Source: Bryobacter sp. (lineage in GTDB: Bacteria > Acidobacteriota > Terriglobia > Bryobacterales > Bryobacteraceae). From it: a DNA stretch of 57,319 nt. The stretch lies in NCBI GenBank assembly GCA_022843625.1, contig JALHNH010000042.1:1-57319 (forward strand). The letters run 5' to 3'. Both the position numbers and the translations under genes were made by a program. The notes under the pieces were generated by a model. The model saw only the letters and a program-made list of their open reading frames with translations, did no database searches and was not told the origin of the DNA. Shown here one piece after another: positions 51,547-57,319 of the stretch. The number at the start of each line of letters is the position of its first letter. The first letter of the stretch is position 1.

Positions 51547-53228
51547 TGCTTGTTGTTCCTCTGTCCGCCTTCGAGCTCATAGGTTTGAAGGCAGTGCTTC
51601 AAAACGGATTCAGACCGGCTCACGACGATCAAAGTCCAGGGGTTTTCTTTGGAGATCAGCCGTTGCATCAATATGTCCTGGCCGGGCCCGTCTTCCATAC
51701 GGTCGAGGATTTCGTCAAGGATAAGCACACGCGGATTGAGTACCATGGCTCTGGCGAGCATCAGGCGGTAGGATTGCCCTGGAGTGAGGGGCTGACCACC
51801 GGTAGTAAGCTGGGTTTGCAGACCATCCGGCAGACTCTCGACAGTTTCGAGCAAATTCACCGTCGCAAGGCACTTTCTAAGTTCTACCGAACTTAGATTG
51901 TCTAGCCCCAGACGGATATTGTCTTCAATGGTGCCATGGAAGATCTCAATGCCGCGGACAAGGGCGATTTGTCCGCGCAGGTCGTAAAGCTTCAGGTTGC
52001 GGTAGTCGCTTTGCTCAAAGAGCAGCGTACCGCTGTCTGGTTCGCGGAAGCCGTAAATGAGATCGATGAGTGAACTCTTGCCGGAACCTGTGCAGCCGGT
52101 AATGCCAAATCGTGCTCCAGCCGGGATAACCAGATTGAGGTTGTCGATGATGGGATTGCCGGCCCGATGTCCGAATGTCACCTGACGCAGCTCAATGGCT
52201 GCACCATTACCTGCCATCACGGATTCAGCGCCAGAGGGTTCCATTGGAAGGTCGGTGAGATAACCCAGCTTGTCCACAGCAGCAAGAAGGTCGTAGTAGG
52301 TCTCAAGCTGTTTTCCAAATTTCGAAAAGCTGCTGAGCGATGCTGCGACCACAAGTTCTGCGGCAACAAGTTGACCGAGGGTCAACTGGCGTTCCATAAC
52401 CAGCCAGCCACCAGCACCGAGTACTGCTGCTGTGCCAAAAGCCTGCATGGCCTGCGAGCCCACTACCTGACGCAGCAGGATGCGCCAATGCGCCCTGCGG
52501 TACTTCACGTAATCGCTCACCATCTGATTACTGCGCGAAAGAGCAAAGCTGGCACCCGGACGGGATTTGAATGTTGCTGGGTGGCGGGCAAGCTCTTGAA
52601 GCCAGGCGGCAAGAGCGTATTTCGCCTTGCTCTCTTGTATCGCTGTCTTGACCGCGCCAAAACCGAGAGGGAAGAGCACAACCGCAACGCTTAAGAGCAA
52701 CAACACCGCGAAAATTAGGAGTACCGGATGGTAAACGGCAAGCAGAATCATGCCAATCAGGGTGGTCATCAGAACTTCGAGACCTTCCACCAGCAGGCTG
52801 GCACCACCCTTTTGGAGAGTTACTACTTCGAAGAAGCGGTTGACCAGTTCGGGACCATGATCGTCGTCATAGGCCTGAATTCGCACTCTAAGCAGCCGCT
52901 CTATCGAATCTGTAGAGACCCTTACAAAGATGCGGCGTTGCATCACTTCCACTACGTGGCTGCGTAGAACTTTCAGGATGGCTGCAAACCCCAGGCCAAG
53001 CAGCACAAGAAGGGCGAGGACGAGCAATGGCTGGAGAAGGGTTCCAAACGCAATGGTGTTCACCAGAGATTGAGTGGCGATAGGAACGACCAGCGAGAGG
53101 AGGCCGATGGCTACCGAGTAGATGACAACTACCCAGATGTCAGTTGTCTCAGCCTCCATCCAGCCATAAAGTCTTGAGGTAGGAGTCGGATGAGGATGCC
53201 CTGCGGAGTTTGAGTGTGCTTGAGCCAT
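51543..53228 (-). CDS. Type I secretion-like ABC exporter with degenerate ATPase domain
   Basis: 561 aa. Six membrane helices (about 30-310) precede a C-terminal nucleotide-binding domain. Walker A GCTGSGKSS (378-386) and Walker B VLILDE (501-506) are intact. The Q-loop Gln is replaced (LVRGIEIF, Arg425), the signature reads LTPGQ (481-485) instead of LSGGQ, the H-loop His is missing (VVSRSE, 535-540), and the D-loop is EILD. ATP may be bound but hydrolysis is doubtful. There is no N-terminal C39 peptidase domain. It starts the operon (ABC > HlyD > TolC) and is divergent from an ArsR-type regulator. The exported substrate is not apparent. Confidence 0.9.
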   Translation of the reverse strand: MAQAHSNSAGHPHPTPTSRLYGWMEAETTDIWVVVIYSVAIGLLSLVVPIATQSLVNTIAFGTLLQPLLVLALLVLLGLGFAAILKVLRSHVVEVMQRRIFVRVSTDSIERLLRVRIQAYDDDHGPELVNRFFEVVTLQKGGASLLVEGLEVLMTTLIGMILLAVYHPVLLIFAVLLLLSVAVVLFPLGFGAVKTAIQESKAKYALAAWLQELARHPATFKSRPGASFALSRSNQMVSDYVKYRRAHWRILLRQVVGSQAMQAFGTAAVLGAGGWLVMERQLTLGQLVAAELVVAASLSSFSKFGKQLETYYDLLAAVDKLGYLTDLPMEPSGAESVMAGNGAAIELRQVTFGHRAGNPIIDNLNLVIPAGARFGITGCTGSGKSSLIDLIYGFREPDSGTLLFEQSDYRNLKLYDLRGQIALVRGIEIFHGTIEDNIRLGLDNLSSVELRKCLATVNLLETVESLPDGLQTQLTTGGQPLTPGQSYRLMLARAMVLNPRVLILDEILDRMEDGPGQDILMQRLISKENPWTLIVVSRSESVLKHCLQTYELEGGQRNNKQ

Positions 53229-53281
53229 GGTTGAAAGTGATTCTTCAGTCCCTTAACAGTCGGCTAGTTCTAGACCATACA

Positions 53282-53332
53282 TGCATATATTTTAACATGC
53301 ACTTGGATGAATTTGAAGATTTCGTGTATATA
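53282..53332 (+). promoter_or_regulatory. Candidate control region of the ArsR gene and exporter operon
   Basis: An AT-rich stretch between the divergent genes holds TTGGAT (53303-53308), an 18-bp spacer and TATATA (53327-53332), a plausible promoter reading toward the regulator. TGCAT (53282-53286) and ATGCA (53297-53301) form a short inverted repeat, and ACATGCA occurs twice. The elements are visible but individually weak. Confidence 0.35.
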
Positions 53333-53359
53333 CTATCGATAAGAAAGAGTCTAGTAGAT

Positions 53360-53776
53360 ATGCCTTGGCGTGCTTTTTTGACCAAAGAGATGGCTGAATT
53401 TCTTGGGGTGCTCGCGCATCCGCACCGGGTGCGGATTGTGCAGGAGTTGCGAAACGGGGAAATGGATGTCAACGGTTTACAGGCCATTCTAGAGATCAGT
53501 CATTCTCGAGTTTCTCAACATTTGTCTGTGTTGAGGGCCCACAGGATTGTAGTGGAGCGTCGCGATGGTCGCCATGTGTTTTATCGTCTCGTAAATGCAA
53601 AGCTGGCCCATTGGCTTGCTGAAGGACTGGAATTCCTTCAGACAGAATCTGCGCATCAATCGGAAGTCAAAGAAGCTCTTCGTAAATCTCGTTCCCTGTG
53701 GTCTGATCCCCTGCATGCTCAGGAATTGATCGATAAAGAGAAAGCCAAAACAGTCGCGAGCGACGCTCCCCACTAG
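53360..53776 (+). CDS. ArsR/SmtB-family transcriptional regulator
   Basis: 138 aa with start at 53360 (MPWRAFLTKEMAEFLGVLAHPHRVRIVQELRNGE); ATG 53297 is an alternative that adds 21 residues. The winged helix is clear (AHPHRVRIVQELRNGEMDVNGLQAILEISHSRVSQHLSVLRAHRIVVERRDGRHVFYRLVNAKLAHWL). There is no ELCVCDL metal-binding motif; the recognition-helix region starts ISHSRVSQHL. A metal or redox signal cannot be inferred. The C-terminal tail (about 100-138) is charged. It likely controls the divergent exporter operon. The stop overlaps the convergent rsmI by 4 bp. Confidence 0.88.
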   Translation: MPWRAFLTKEMAEFLGVLAHPHRVRIVQELRNGEMDVNGLQAILEISHSRVSQHLSVLRAHRIVVERRDGRHVFYRLVNAKLAHWLAEGLEFLQTESAHQSEVKEALRKSRSLWSDPLHAQELIDKEKAKTVASDAPH

Positions 53777-54615
53777 TTTTTCTCTTTTTCAAGCATGTCG
53801 TAGGCTTCCCGTTTGTTCAAGCCCGCTTGCTTTGCCGCCTGCTTGATGGCCTCCATCCTGGATTGCCCCGCGGCGGTAAGGGAGTTTACTAACTCTTTAA
53901 GATTCTTTGGATTAGCCAATTCGGCTTTGTTCTGTAAAGCTTCAGCGCGATCAATCACCAGGGTAAATTCTCCCTTTACAGAAGGCCTTTGCTTCAGCTT
54001 CTGATAGATCTCAGATGCTGTTCCGCGAAGGATTTCTTCATGAATTTTGGTGAGTTCCCGGCAGGCAGCTATCCGGCGCGTGGGCCATAATTTGGCAATC
54101 TCGTCCATTGATTCGAGAATCCGGTGCGGGGATTCAAAGCAAACCAGAGTAGCTTCGAGATCCGCCCATTTTTCCAGAAGTTTTTGCCTGGCCATGGACT
54201 TGTGGGGCAAAAATCCAATGAACGCAAATTGATCTGTGGGTAGGCCGGCCACCGAAAGTGCGCTCAATACGGCACTGGCACCGGGAATGGGGCTTACGGC
54301 AATCCCCGCTTCAATCGCGGCTTCAACTAATCTGTAGCCGGGATCTGAAATCAGCGGGGTACCAGCGTCCGAAATCAGAGCAACGTCTTCTCCCTGCAAT
54401 AGCCGGGCGACCAGCTCATGACATCGCTGGCTCTCATTGTGTTCATGCAGGCTGAGAAGGGGCCGATGGGCTCCGGCGGCTGACATCAACTTGGAAGATT
54501 GACGCGTATCTTCGCAAGCCACTACTCCGGCTGTTTGCAAAATTCTCTGCGCGCGGATCGAAAGATCCTCAAGATTGCCAATAGGCGTGCCAACAACATA
54601 AAGAACTCCAGCCAC
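53773..54615 (-). CDS. rsmI: 16S rRNA (cytidine1402-2'-O)-methyltransferase
   Basis: 280 aa (family about 286) with a GTG start at 54615 giving MAGVLYVVGTPIGNLEDLSIRAQRIL; the TTG at 54669 would add 18 unmatched residues. A -10-like TATTAT ends 6 nt before the GTG. The TP-methylase (SAM-binding) motif GTPIGNLEDLS and VACEDTRQSSKLM, LLSLHEHNESQR, ISDAGTPLISDPGYRLV, PIPGASAVLSALSVAGLPTDQFAFIGFLP are diagnostic. It methylates C1402 of 16S rRNA in the decoding site. Confidence 0.95.
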   Translation of the reverse strand: MAGVLYVVGTPIGNLEDLSIRAQRILQTAGVVACEDTRQSSKLMSAAGAHRPLLSLHEHNESQRCHELVARLLQGEDVALISDAGTPLISDPGYRLVEAAIEAGIAVSPIPGASAVLSALSVAGLPTDQFAFIGFLPHKSMARQKLLEKWADLEATLVCFESPHRILESMDEIAKLWPTRRIAACRELTKIHEEILRGTASEIYQKLKQRPSVKGEFTLVIDRAEALQNKAELANPKNLKELVNSLTAAGQSRMEAIKQAAKQAGLNKREAYDMLEKEKN

Positions 54616-54621
54616 CTGACG

Positions 54622-54627
54622 ATAATA
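54622..54627 (-). promoter_or_regulatory. -10 element TATTAT, leaderless-type, for rsmI
   Basis: On the minus strand TATTAT ends 6 nt before the GTG at 54615. No Shine-Dalgarno sequence. Confidence 0.4.
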
Positions 54628-54679
54628 TCGAACGAGAGGCTGGATCGCGCACTTTTGGATTCGTGCCAACTTGTGAGAG

Positions 54680-54695
54680 TATTACTTGAGTAATA
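54680..54695. promoter_or_regulatory. Palindrome in the rsmI / MPN-protein divergent region
   Basis: TATTACT-TG-AGTAATA, 7-bp arms around a 2-bp centre. It lies 34 bp upstream of the ATG at 54730, the size and symmetry of a regulator operator. The cognate regulator is unknown. Confidence 0.4.
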
Positions 54696-54729
54696 TATCG
54701 ACGACGCTTAGCATGGAATATTAAGCCTG

Positions 54730-55857
54730 ATGGAAAACCTCGTCCAATCCCCTTCCCACTATGTTTGGGAAGTTGCTGGCAAACCAATATCGATCCACCT
54801 TGACTTTAATGTCGTGGACAGGCTCGCCATGGATGTAATGCGAGGATTTGGCGCAGTTCCCAAGCGTGGAGCTGAAGTGGGTGGATTACTTCTGGGTTCG
54901 ATCGAAAAGGCCGGCAGCCTTGTGGTTCGGATCGAAGATTTTGTACCTGTCACCTGTGACTATCTGCGCGGCCCCTCCTACCTTCTGACAGAGAAGGACG
55001 AGGCCAAATTTCGCGAAGCGGTAGAACGGGCTAAAAATGCCAGTGGCAATGAGCCAAGACTCGTCGGGATTTACCGCAGCCATACGAGAGAGGCGCTTGG
55101 CCTGGCCGACGAGGACCTGGAGCGATTCAGCGCATATTGTAGCGATCCAGACCAGATCATCCTTCTGGTAAGGCCTTTTGCGACCAGAACCAGCGTCGGA
55201 GCGTTTTTCTTCCAGGAGAATGGCAGTTTTCGCCGCGAATCTTCGTATCAGGAATTTCCTTTCAAGCGCAGAGATTTGGGCGGTGGGGCATCAACGCCTG
55301 CGCGAAGTTTTGCATCGGAGTTGCCGGCCTTGGGATCTGTTTCAGACGAGCAGCCAGGCCCGGATCTTCGAGAGTGGGTTAAGACCCGTGGTGGCGATAG
55401 CAAACAGAGTGCACCAAAAGTGGAGAAGGTGCAGAAGGAGTCCGTTTCCCCTCCGGCACAATTCCGTAGCAGATGGGTTTGGATTCCACTCTCGTTTGTG
55501 TTTTTGATTGTGGGTATCGTAGTTGGGTTTCAGTCTGCCCTGATGTTGAACAAGGGCGAACTTCAGAGGGCGGCGACAAATACGATTGCACTTGAGTTGT
55601 CGGCCAAGATAGAGAACGGCAAGATCGTGGTGCGGTGGGATCGTGCCTCTACCGCCATCCACGATGCCCTGAATGGTTCTCTACGCATCATGGATGGCGA
55701 ATATTCCAAGGTTGTGAATCTGGATTCCCGTCAGCTGCAGAACGGTAGTGTGATTTATATGAATGCCGAAAACAAGGTGAGTTTCCGGTTGGAAGTCACT
55801 ACACGGCAGAAAACCACGATCACTGAAACCGTTGATTACATCCCGTCCAAGCCCTAG
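54730..55857 (+). CDS. Membrane protein with degenerate JAB/MPN domain
   Basis: 375 aa. Residues about 20-180 have the MPN fold pattern: GAEVGGLLLGS (Glu49) followed by VGIYRSHTREALGLADEDL. The JAMM metal motif HxHx7SxxD reads R-S-H-x7-A-D-E-D (Arg116, His118, Ala126, Asp129), so one zinc His and the Ser are lost while spacing is exact. One membrane helix (about 249-272, WIPLSFVFLIVGIVVGFQSALML) divides it from a C-terminal beta-rich domain (280-375). With no signal peptide, the MPN domain is probably cytoplasmic and the tail periplasmic. Binding of ubiquitin-like or peptide ligands without cleavage is inference. It is convergent with the AAA+ gene, ends overlapping by 4 bp. Confidence 0.7.
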   Translation: MENLVQSPSHYVWEVAGKPISIHLDFNVVDRLAMDVMRGFGAVPKRGAEVGGLLLGSIEKAGSLVVRIEDFVPVTCDYLRGPSYLLTEKDEAKFREAVERAKNASGNEPRLVGIYRSHTREALGLADEDLERFSAYCSDPDQIILLVRPFATRTSVGAFFFQENGSFRRESSYQEFPFKRRDLGGGASTPARSFASELPALGSVSDEQPGPDLREWVKTRGGDSKQSAPKVEKVQKESVSPPAQFRSRWVWIPLSFVFLIVGIVVGFQSALMLNKGELQRAATNTIALELSAKIENGKIVVRWDRASTAIHDALNGSLRIMDGEYSKVVNLDSRQLQNGSVIYMNAENKVSFRLEVTTRQKTTITETVDYIPSKP

Positions 55858-56903
55858 TCTTCGGGATCATCTTCGTCGGCATGAATCCGGATCAGGATTT
55901 TTTCCCCATTTTTGAGATCCATTTCGACTAGTGCCCCTGGGGGTATCTGACCTTTGTTGATCACCCCTGCCAATGGTTGCAGCACGAAGCGCTGTATGGT
56001 GCGCTTGAGTTCTCTGGCCCCATATTCGATGCTGGTGCCCTTGTCGAGCAGGAATCGCTTCAGCTTGGCTGTGACTTCGAGCTCAAACGAGCGCGCACCC
56101 ATTCTTAGGTCCACATGGTGCTGGATATTGTCGATTTGCAGATTCAGGATTTGCGTGAGTGCCTTATCGTCGAGCGGTTGATAGGCAATAGTCGCATCGA
56201 TCCGGTTCATGAATTCTGGTGAGAATTTTTTCTTGGCCGCAGCCAGGCCGATCGATTCCAGTCGCCTGGCACCCGGCCCTTTGGCTTCGTTTGTTGCGGT
56301 CAGGCTAAAGCCCATCGTGGGAACCAGCTCTTTCTGCATTTTGTCGGCACCAAGATTACTCGTCATGAAAATCATGGTGCGCTCGAGGTTGACAAGATTG
56401 TTGTCACCGAGTCGCAGAATGCCACGATCAAGGATGCCAAGCAACATGCGCATCATGGAAGGCGCAGCCTTTTCGATTTCGTCGAAGAGCAAGATAGAAA
56501 GGGCAGACTTCTCGCTTGAGACTGAATTGATGCGGGCCTGAGACAGCAGGGGTTGGGTCTCGCGATGGCCCAGGTAGCCGGGCGGAGCACCCACTAATTT
56601 GGCCACTTCGTGATCCATTTGATATTCGCCACAGTCGATGCGCAAGACATGGCGATTGCTGCCATGCAGCGTCTCAGCCAATGCTTCGACCGAACGGGTC
56701 TTGCCGGTGCCGGTGGGCCCAAGCAAAAGAAAAACGCCTGACGGGCGGCCTTCTGGCGACAAACCTGCCTCAAACATTTCAACAAATGGCAGTATCTGTT
56801 TTGCCACACCGGGTTGCCCAACGAGCAACCGCTCGAACTCAATTGCGAGTCCACCGTCGAACGTATTTCTACGGTTGTTATTTCCTGATCCAAAGGTAGC
56901 CAT
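55854..56903 (-). CDS. Stand-alone ClpB-D2-type AAA+ unfoldase
   Basis: 349 aa comprising one AAA+ module of the ClpA/ClpB D2 class. Walker A GPTGTGKT (62-69), pore loop GAPPGYLGH (105-113, with the substrate-gripping Tyr110), Walker B ILLFDEIEKA (137-146), sensor 1 MTSN (180-183), arginine finger in PEFMNRID (Arg234) and sensor 2 GARELKR (Arg297) are all present. The N-terminal domain, D1 ring and ClpB coiled-coil middle domain are absent. GAGGTG stands 7 nt before the ATG. No ClpP-binding loop is obvious. It may remodel proteins alone or with an unknown partner. Confidence 0.88.
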   Translation of the reverse strand: MATFGSGNNNRRNTFDGGLAIEFERLLVGQPGVAKQILPFVEMFEAGLSPEGRPSGVFLLLGPTGTGKTRSVEALAETLHGSNRHVLRIDCGEYQMDHEVAKLVGAPPGYLGHRETQPLLSQARINSVSSEKSALSILLFDEIEKAAPSMMRMLLGILDRGILRLGDNNLVNLERTMIFMTSNLGADKMQKELVPTMGFSLTATNEAKGPGARRLESIGLAAAKKKFSPEFMNRIDATIAYQPLDDKALTQILNLQIDNIQHHVDLRMGARSFELEVTAKLKRFLLDKGTSIEYGARELKRTIQRFVLQPLAGVINKGQIPPGALVEMDLKNGEKILIRIHADEDDPED

Positions 56904-56956
56904 GGAGATTCACCTCGGCAGCCAGCATGACGAGGCCAGGAGTCTAGTTTGGTGCT

Positions 56957-57073
56957 GCCAGGCACACCTATATGGGATGCCTGAAGAACAAGTGATTATG
57001 AATCAGCGGTTTAGAAACGAGGAAAAAAACGGATCCAATGCGCAAATCGCTGTGAACGCAATTTGTGCCTGGC
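56957..57073. repeat. Intergenic element bounded by 10-bp inverted repeats
   Basis: GCCAGGCACA (56957-56966) and TGTGCCTGGC (57064-57073) are perfect inverted repeats flanking 97 bp, filling most of the 176-bp gap between infA and the AAA+ gene. A run of seven A (T on the minus strand) lies within, around 57024-57030. It could be the leader of the AAA+ transcript, a small structured RNA or a miniature element; I cannot choose. Confidence 0.4.
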
Positions 57074-57079
57074 CCGGAC

Positions 57080-57298
57080 CTACTTGTGACGGTAAGTGAT
57101 ACGACCTTTTGTGAGGTCGTATGGAGAGAGCTCCAAAGTTACGCGGTCGCCTGCGAGTACACGGATACGATTCTGTCGAAGCTTGCCTGCCAGATGCGCG
57201 AGCACCATGCGCTCCTGGTCGAGTTGTACGCTGAATTTACCGTCCGGCAGTTTTTCGATCACCACGCCGGTTACTTCTATTGAATCTTCCTTACTCAT
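57080..57298 (-). CDS. infA: Translation initiation factor IF-1
   Basis: 72 aa, exactly the family length. IF-1 occupies the A site of the 30S subunit during initiation. The S1-like OB fold is fully recognisable: MSKEDSIEVTGVVIEKLPDGKFSVQLDQERMVLAHLAGKLRQNRIRVLAGDRVTLELSPYDLTKGRITYRHK. GGAG stands 5 nt before the ATG. The codons for YDLTKGRI contain a perfect 9-bp inverted repeat (57099-57122). The next gene downstream on the strand is the AAA+ unfoldase. Confidence 0.97.
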   Translation of the reverse strand: MSKEDSIEVTGVVIEKLPDGKFSVQLDQERMVLAHLAGKLRQNRIRVLAGDRVTLELSPYDLTKGRITYRHK

Positions 57299-57319
57299 CA
57301 GTCTCCTTAATCAAGATGG

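Noticed and set aside
53744..53794. Possible terminator after the ArsR gene (GTCGC-GA-GCGAC then T-runs)
   Set aside because: Stem of only 5 bp and 13 nt from the T-run; too weak to call.
1..57319. tRNA, rRNA, IS element, prophage or CRISPR array
   Set aside because: No recognisable cloverleaf, transposase, integrase, phage gene or regularly spaced repeat was found by eye. Absence is not proven without a dedicated search.

Overview
The window looks like a compact chromosome segment of an acidobacterium, most likely of the Bryobacter/Solibacter group. The evidence is gene content: many Tat-type secreted TIM-barrel sugar isomerases, a Tat-exported Gfo/Idh/MocA oxidoreductase, a BNR beta-propeller protein ending in a BACON-like domain, a YncE/phosphoesterase fusion, a YpdA-type bacillithiol-related reductase, and lipid A synthesis (lpxB) showing a Gram-negative envelope. 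GC content is moderate to high. I see no tRNA, rRNA, IS element, prophage or CRISPR array. The placement is inference from gene families; no sequence comparison could be run.

Layout: (1) 1-2371: lpxB 3' end and an M1-peptidase-like protein that has lost every zinc ligand. (2) 2368-9412, minus strand: a seven-gene overlapping operon, TetR regulator > TolC > HlyD > two ABC ATPases > two ABC-2 permeases, a split-ATPase relative of the E. coli ybhGFSR/cecR system, with a near-perfect 19-bp palindrome between the -35 and -10 of its promoter. (3) 9476-16272: mannonate dehydratase, glmS, purS, alaS and ypdA. (4) 16284-28734: secreted propeller protein, three exported TIM-barrel isomerases, a YwqG-like protein, an acyltransferase-like membrane protein, a NarL-type two-component pair and SppA. 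(5) 28741-31949: a FliA/WhiG-type sigma factor, a 405-bp intergenic region, an EamA transporter and a PfkB-family kinase. (6) 31986-39716: envelope proteins, a xylonate dehydratase (YjhG type) divergent from a Gfo/Idh oxidoreductase, and a lipoprotein. (7) 39749-43364: coaD-aspartate aminotransferase-manA-glycosyltransferase. (8) 43330-48765: secreted hydrolase, propeller-phosphoesterase and a NIPSNAP-like protein. (9) 48734-53776: a TolC-HlyD-ABC export operon whose ABC protein has a degenerate ATPase, next to an ArsR-type regulator. (10) 53773-57298: rsmI, a membrane protein with a degenerate JAB/MPN domain, a stand-alone ClpB-D2-type AAA+ unfoldase and infA.

Two themes run through the window. 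First, nine genes have a TAnnnT -10-like hexamer ending exactly 6 or 7 nt before the start codon, in several cases with a GTG or TTG start and with no Shine-Dalgarno sequence I could find. This is what leaderless transcription looks like. Second, packing is extreme: most co-directional genes overlap by 1-4 nt or are nearly abutting, and most convergent gene ends overlap or lie within 6 bp, by up to 35 bp, including a terminator hairpin placed inside a convergent gene.

Functionally the segment mixes housekeeping genes (lpxB, glmS, purS, alaS, coaD, rsmI, infA) with plant-polymer or sugar-acid catabolism partly carried out in the periplasm, and two tripartite export pumps. No single undescribed system stands out beyond doubt. 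The best candidates are the leaderless promoter set, the degenerate MPN membrane protein with its convergent AAA+ neighbour, the degenerate-ATPase exporter, and the zinc-less M1 protein.
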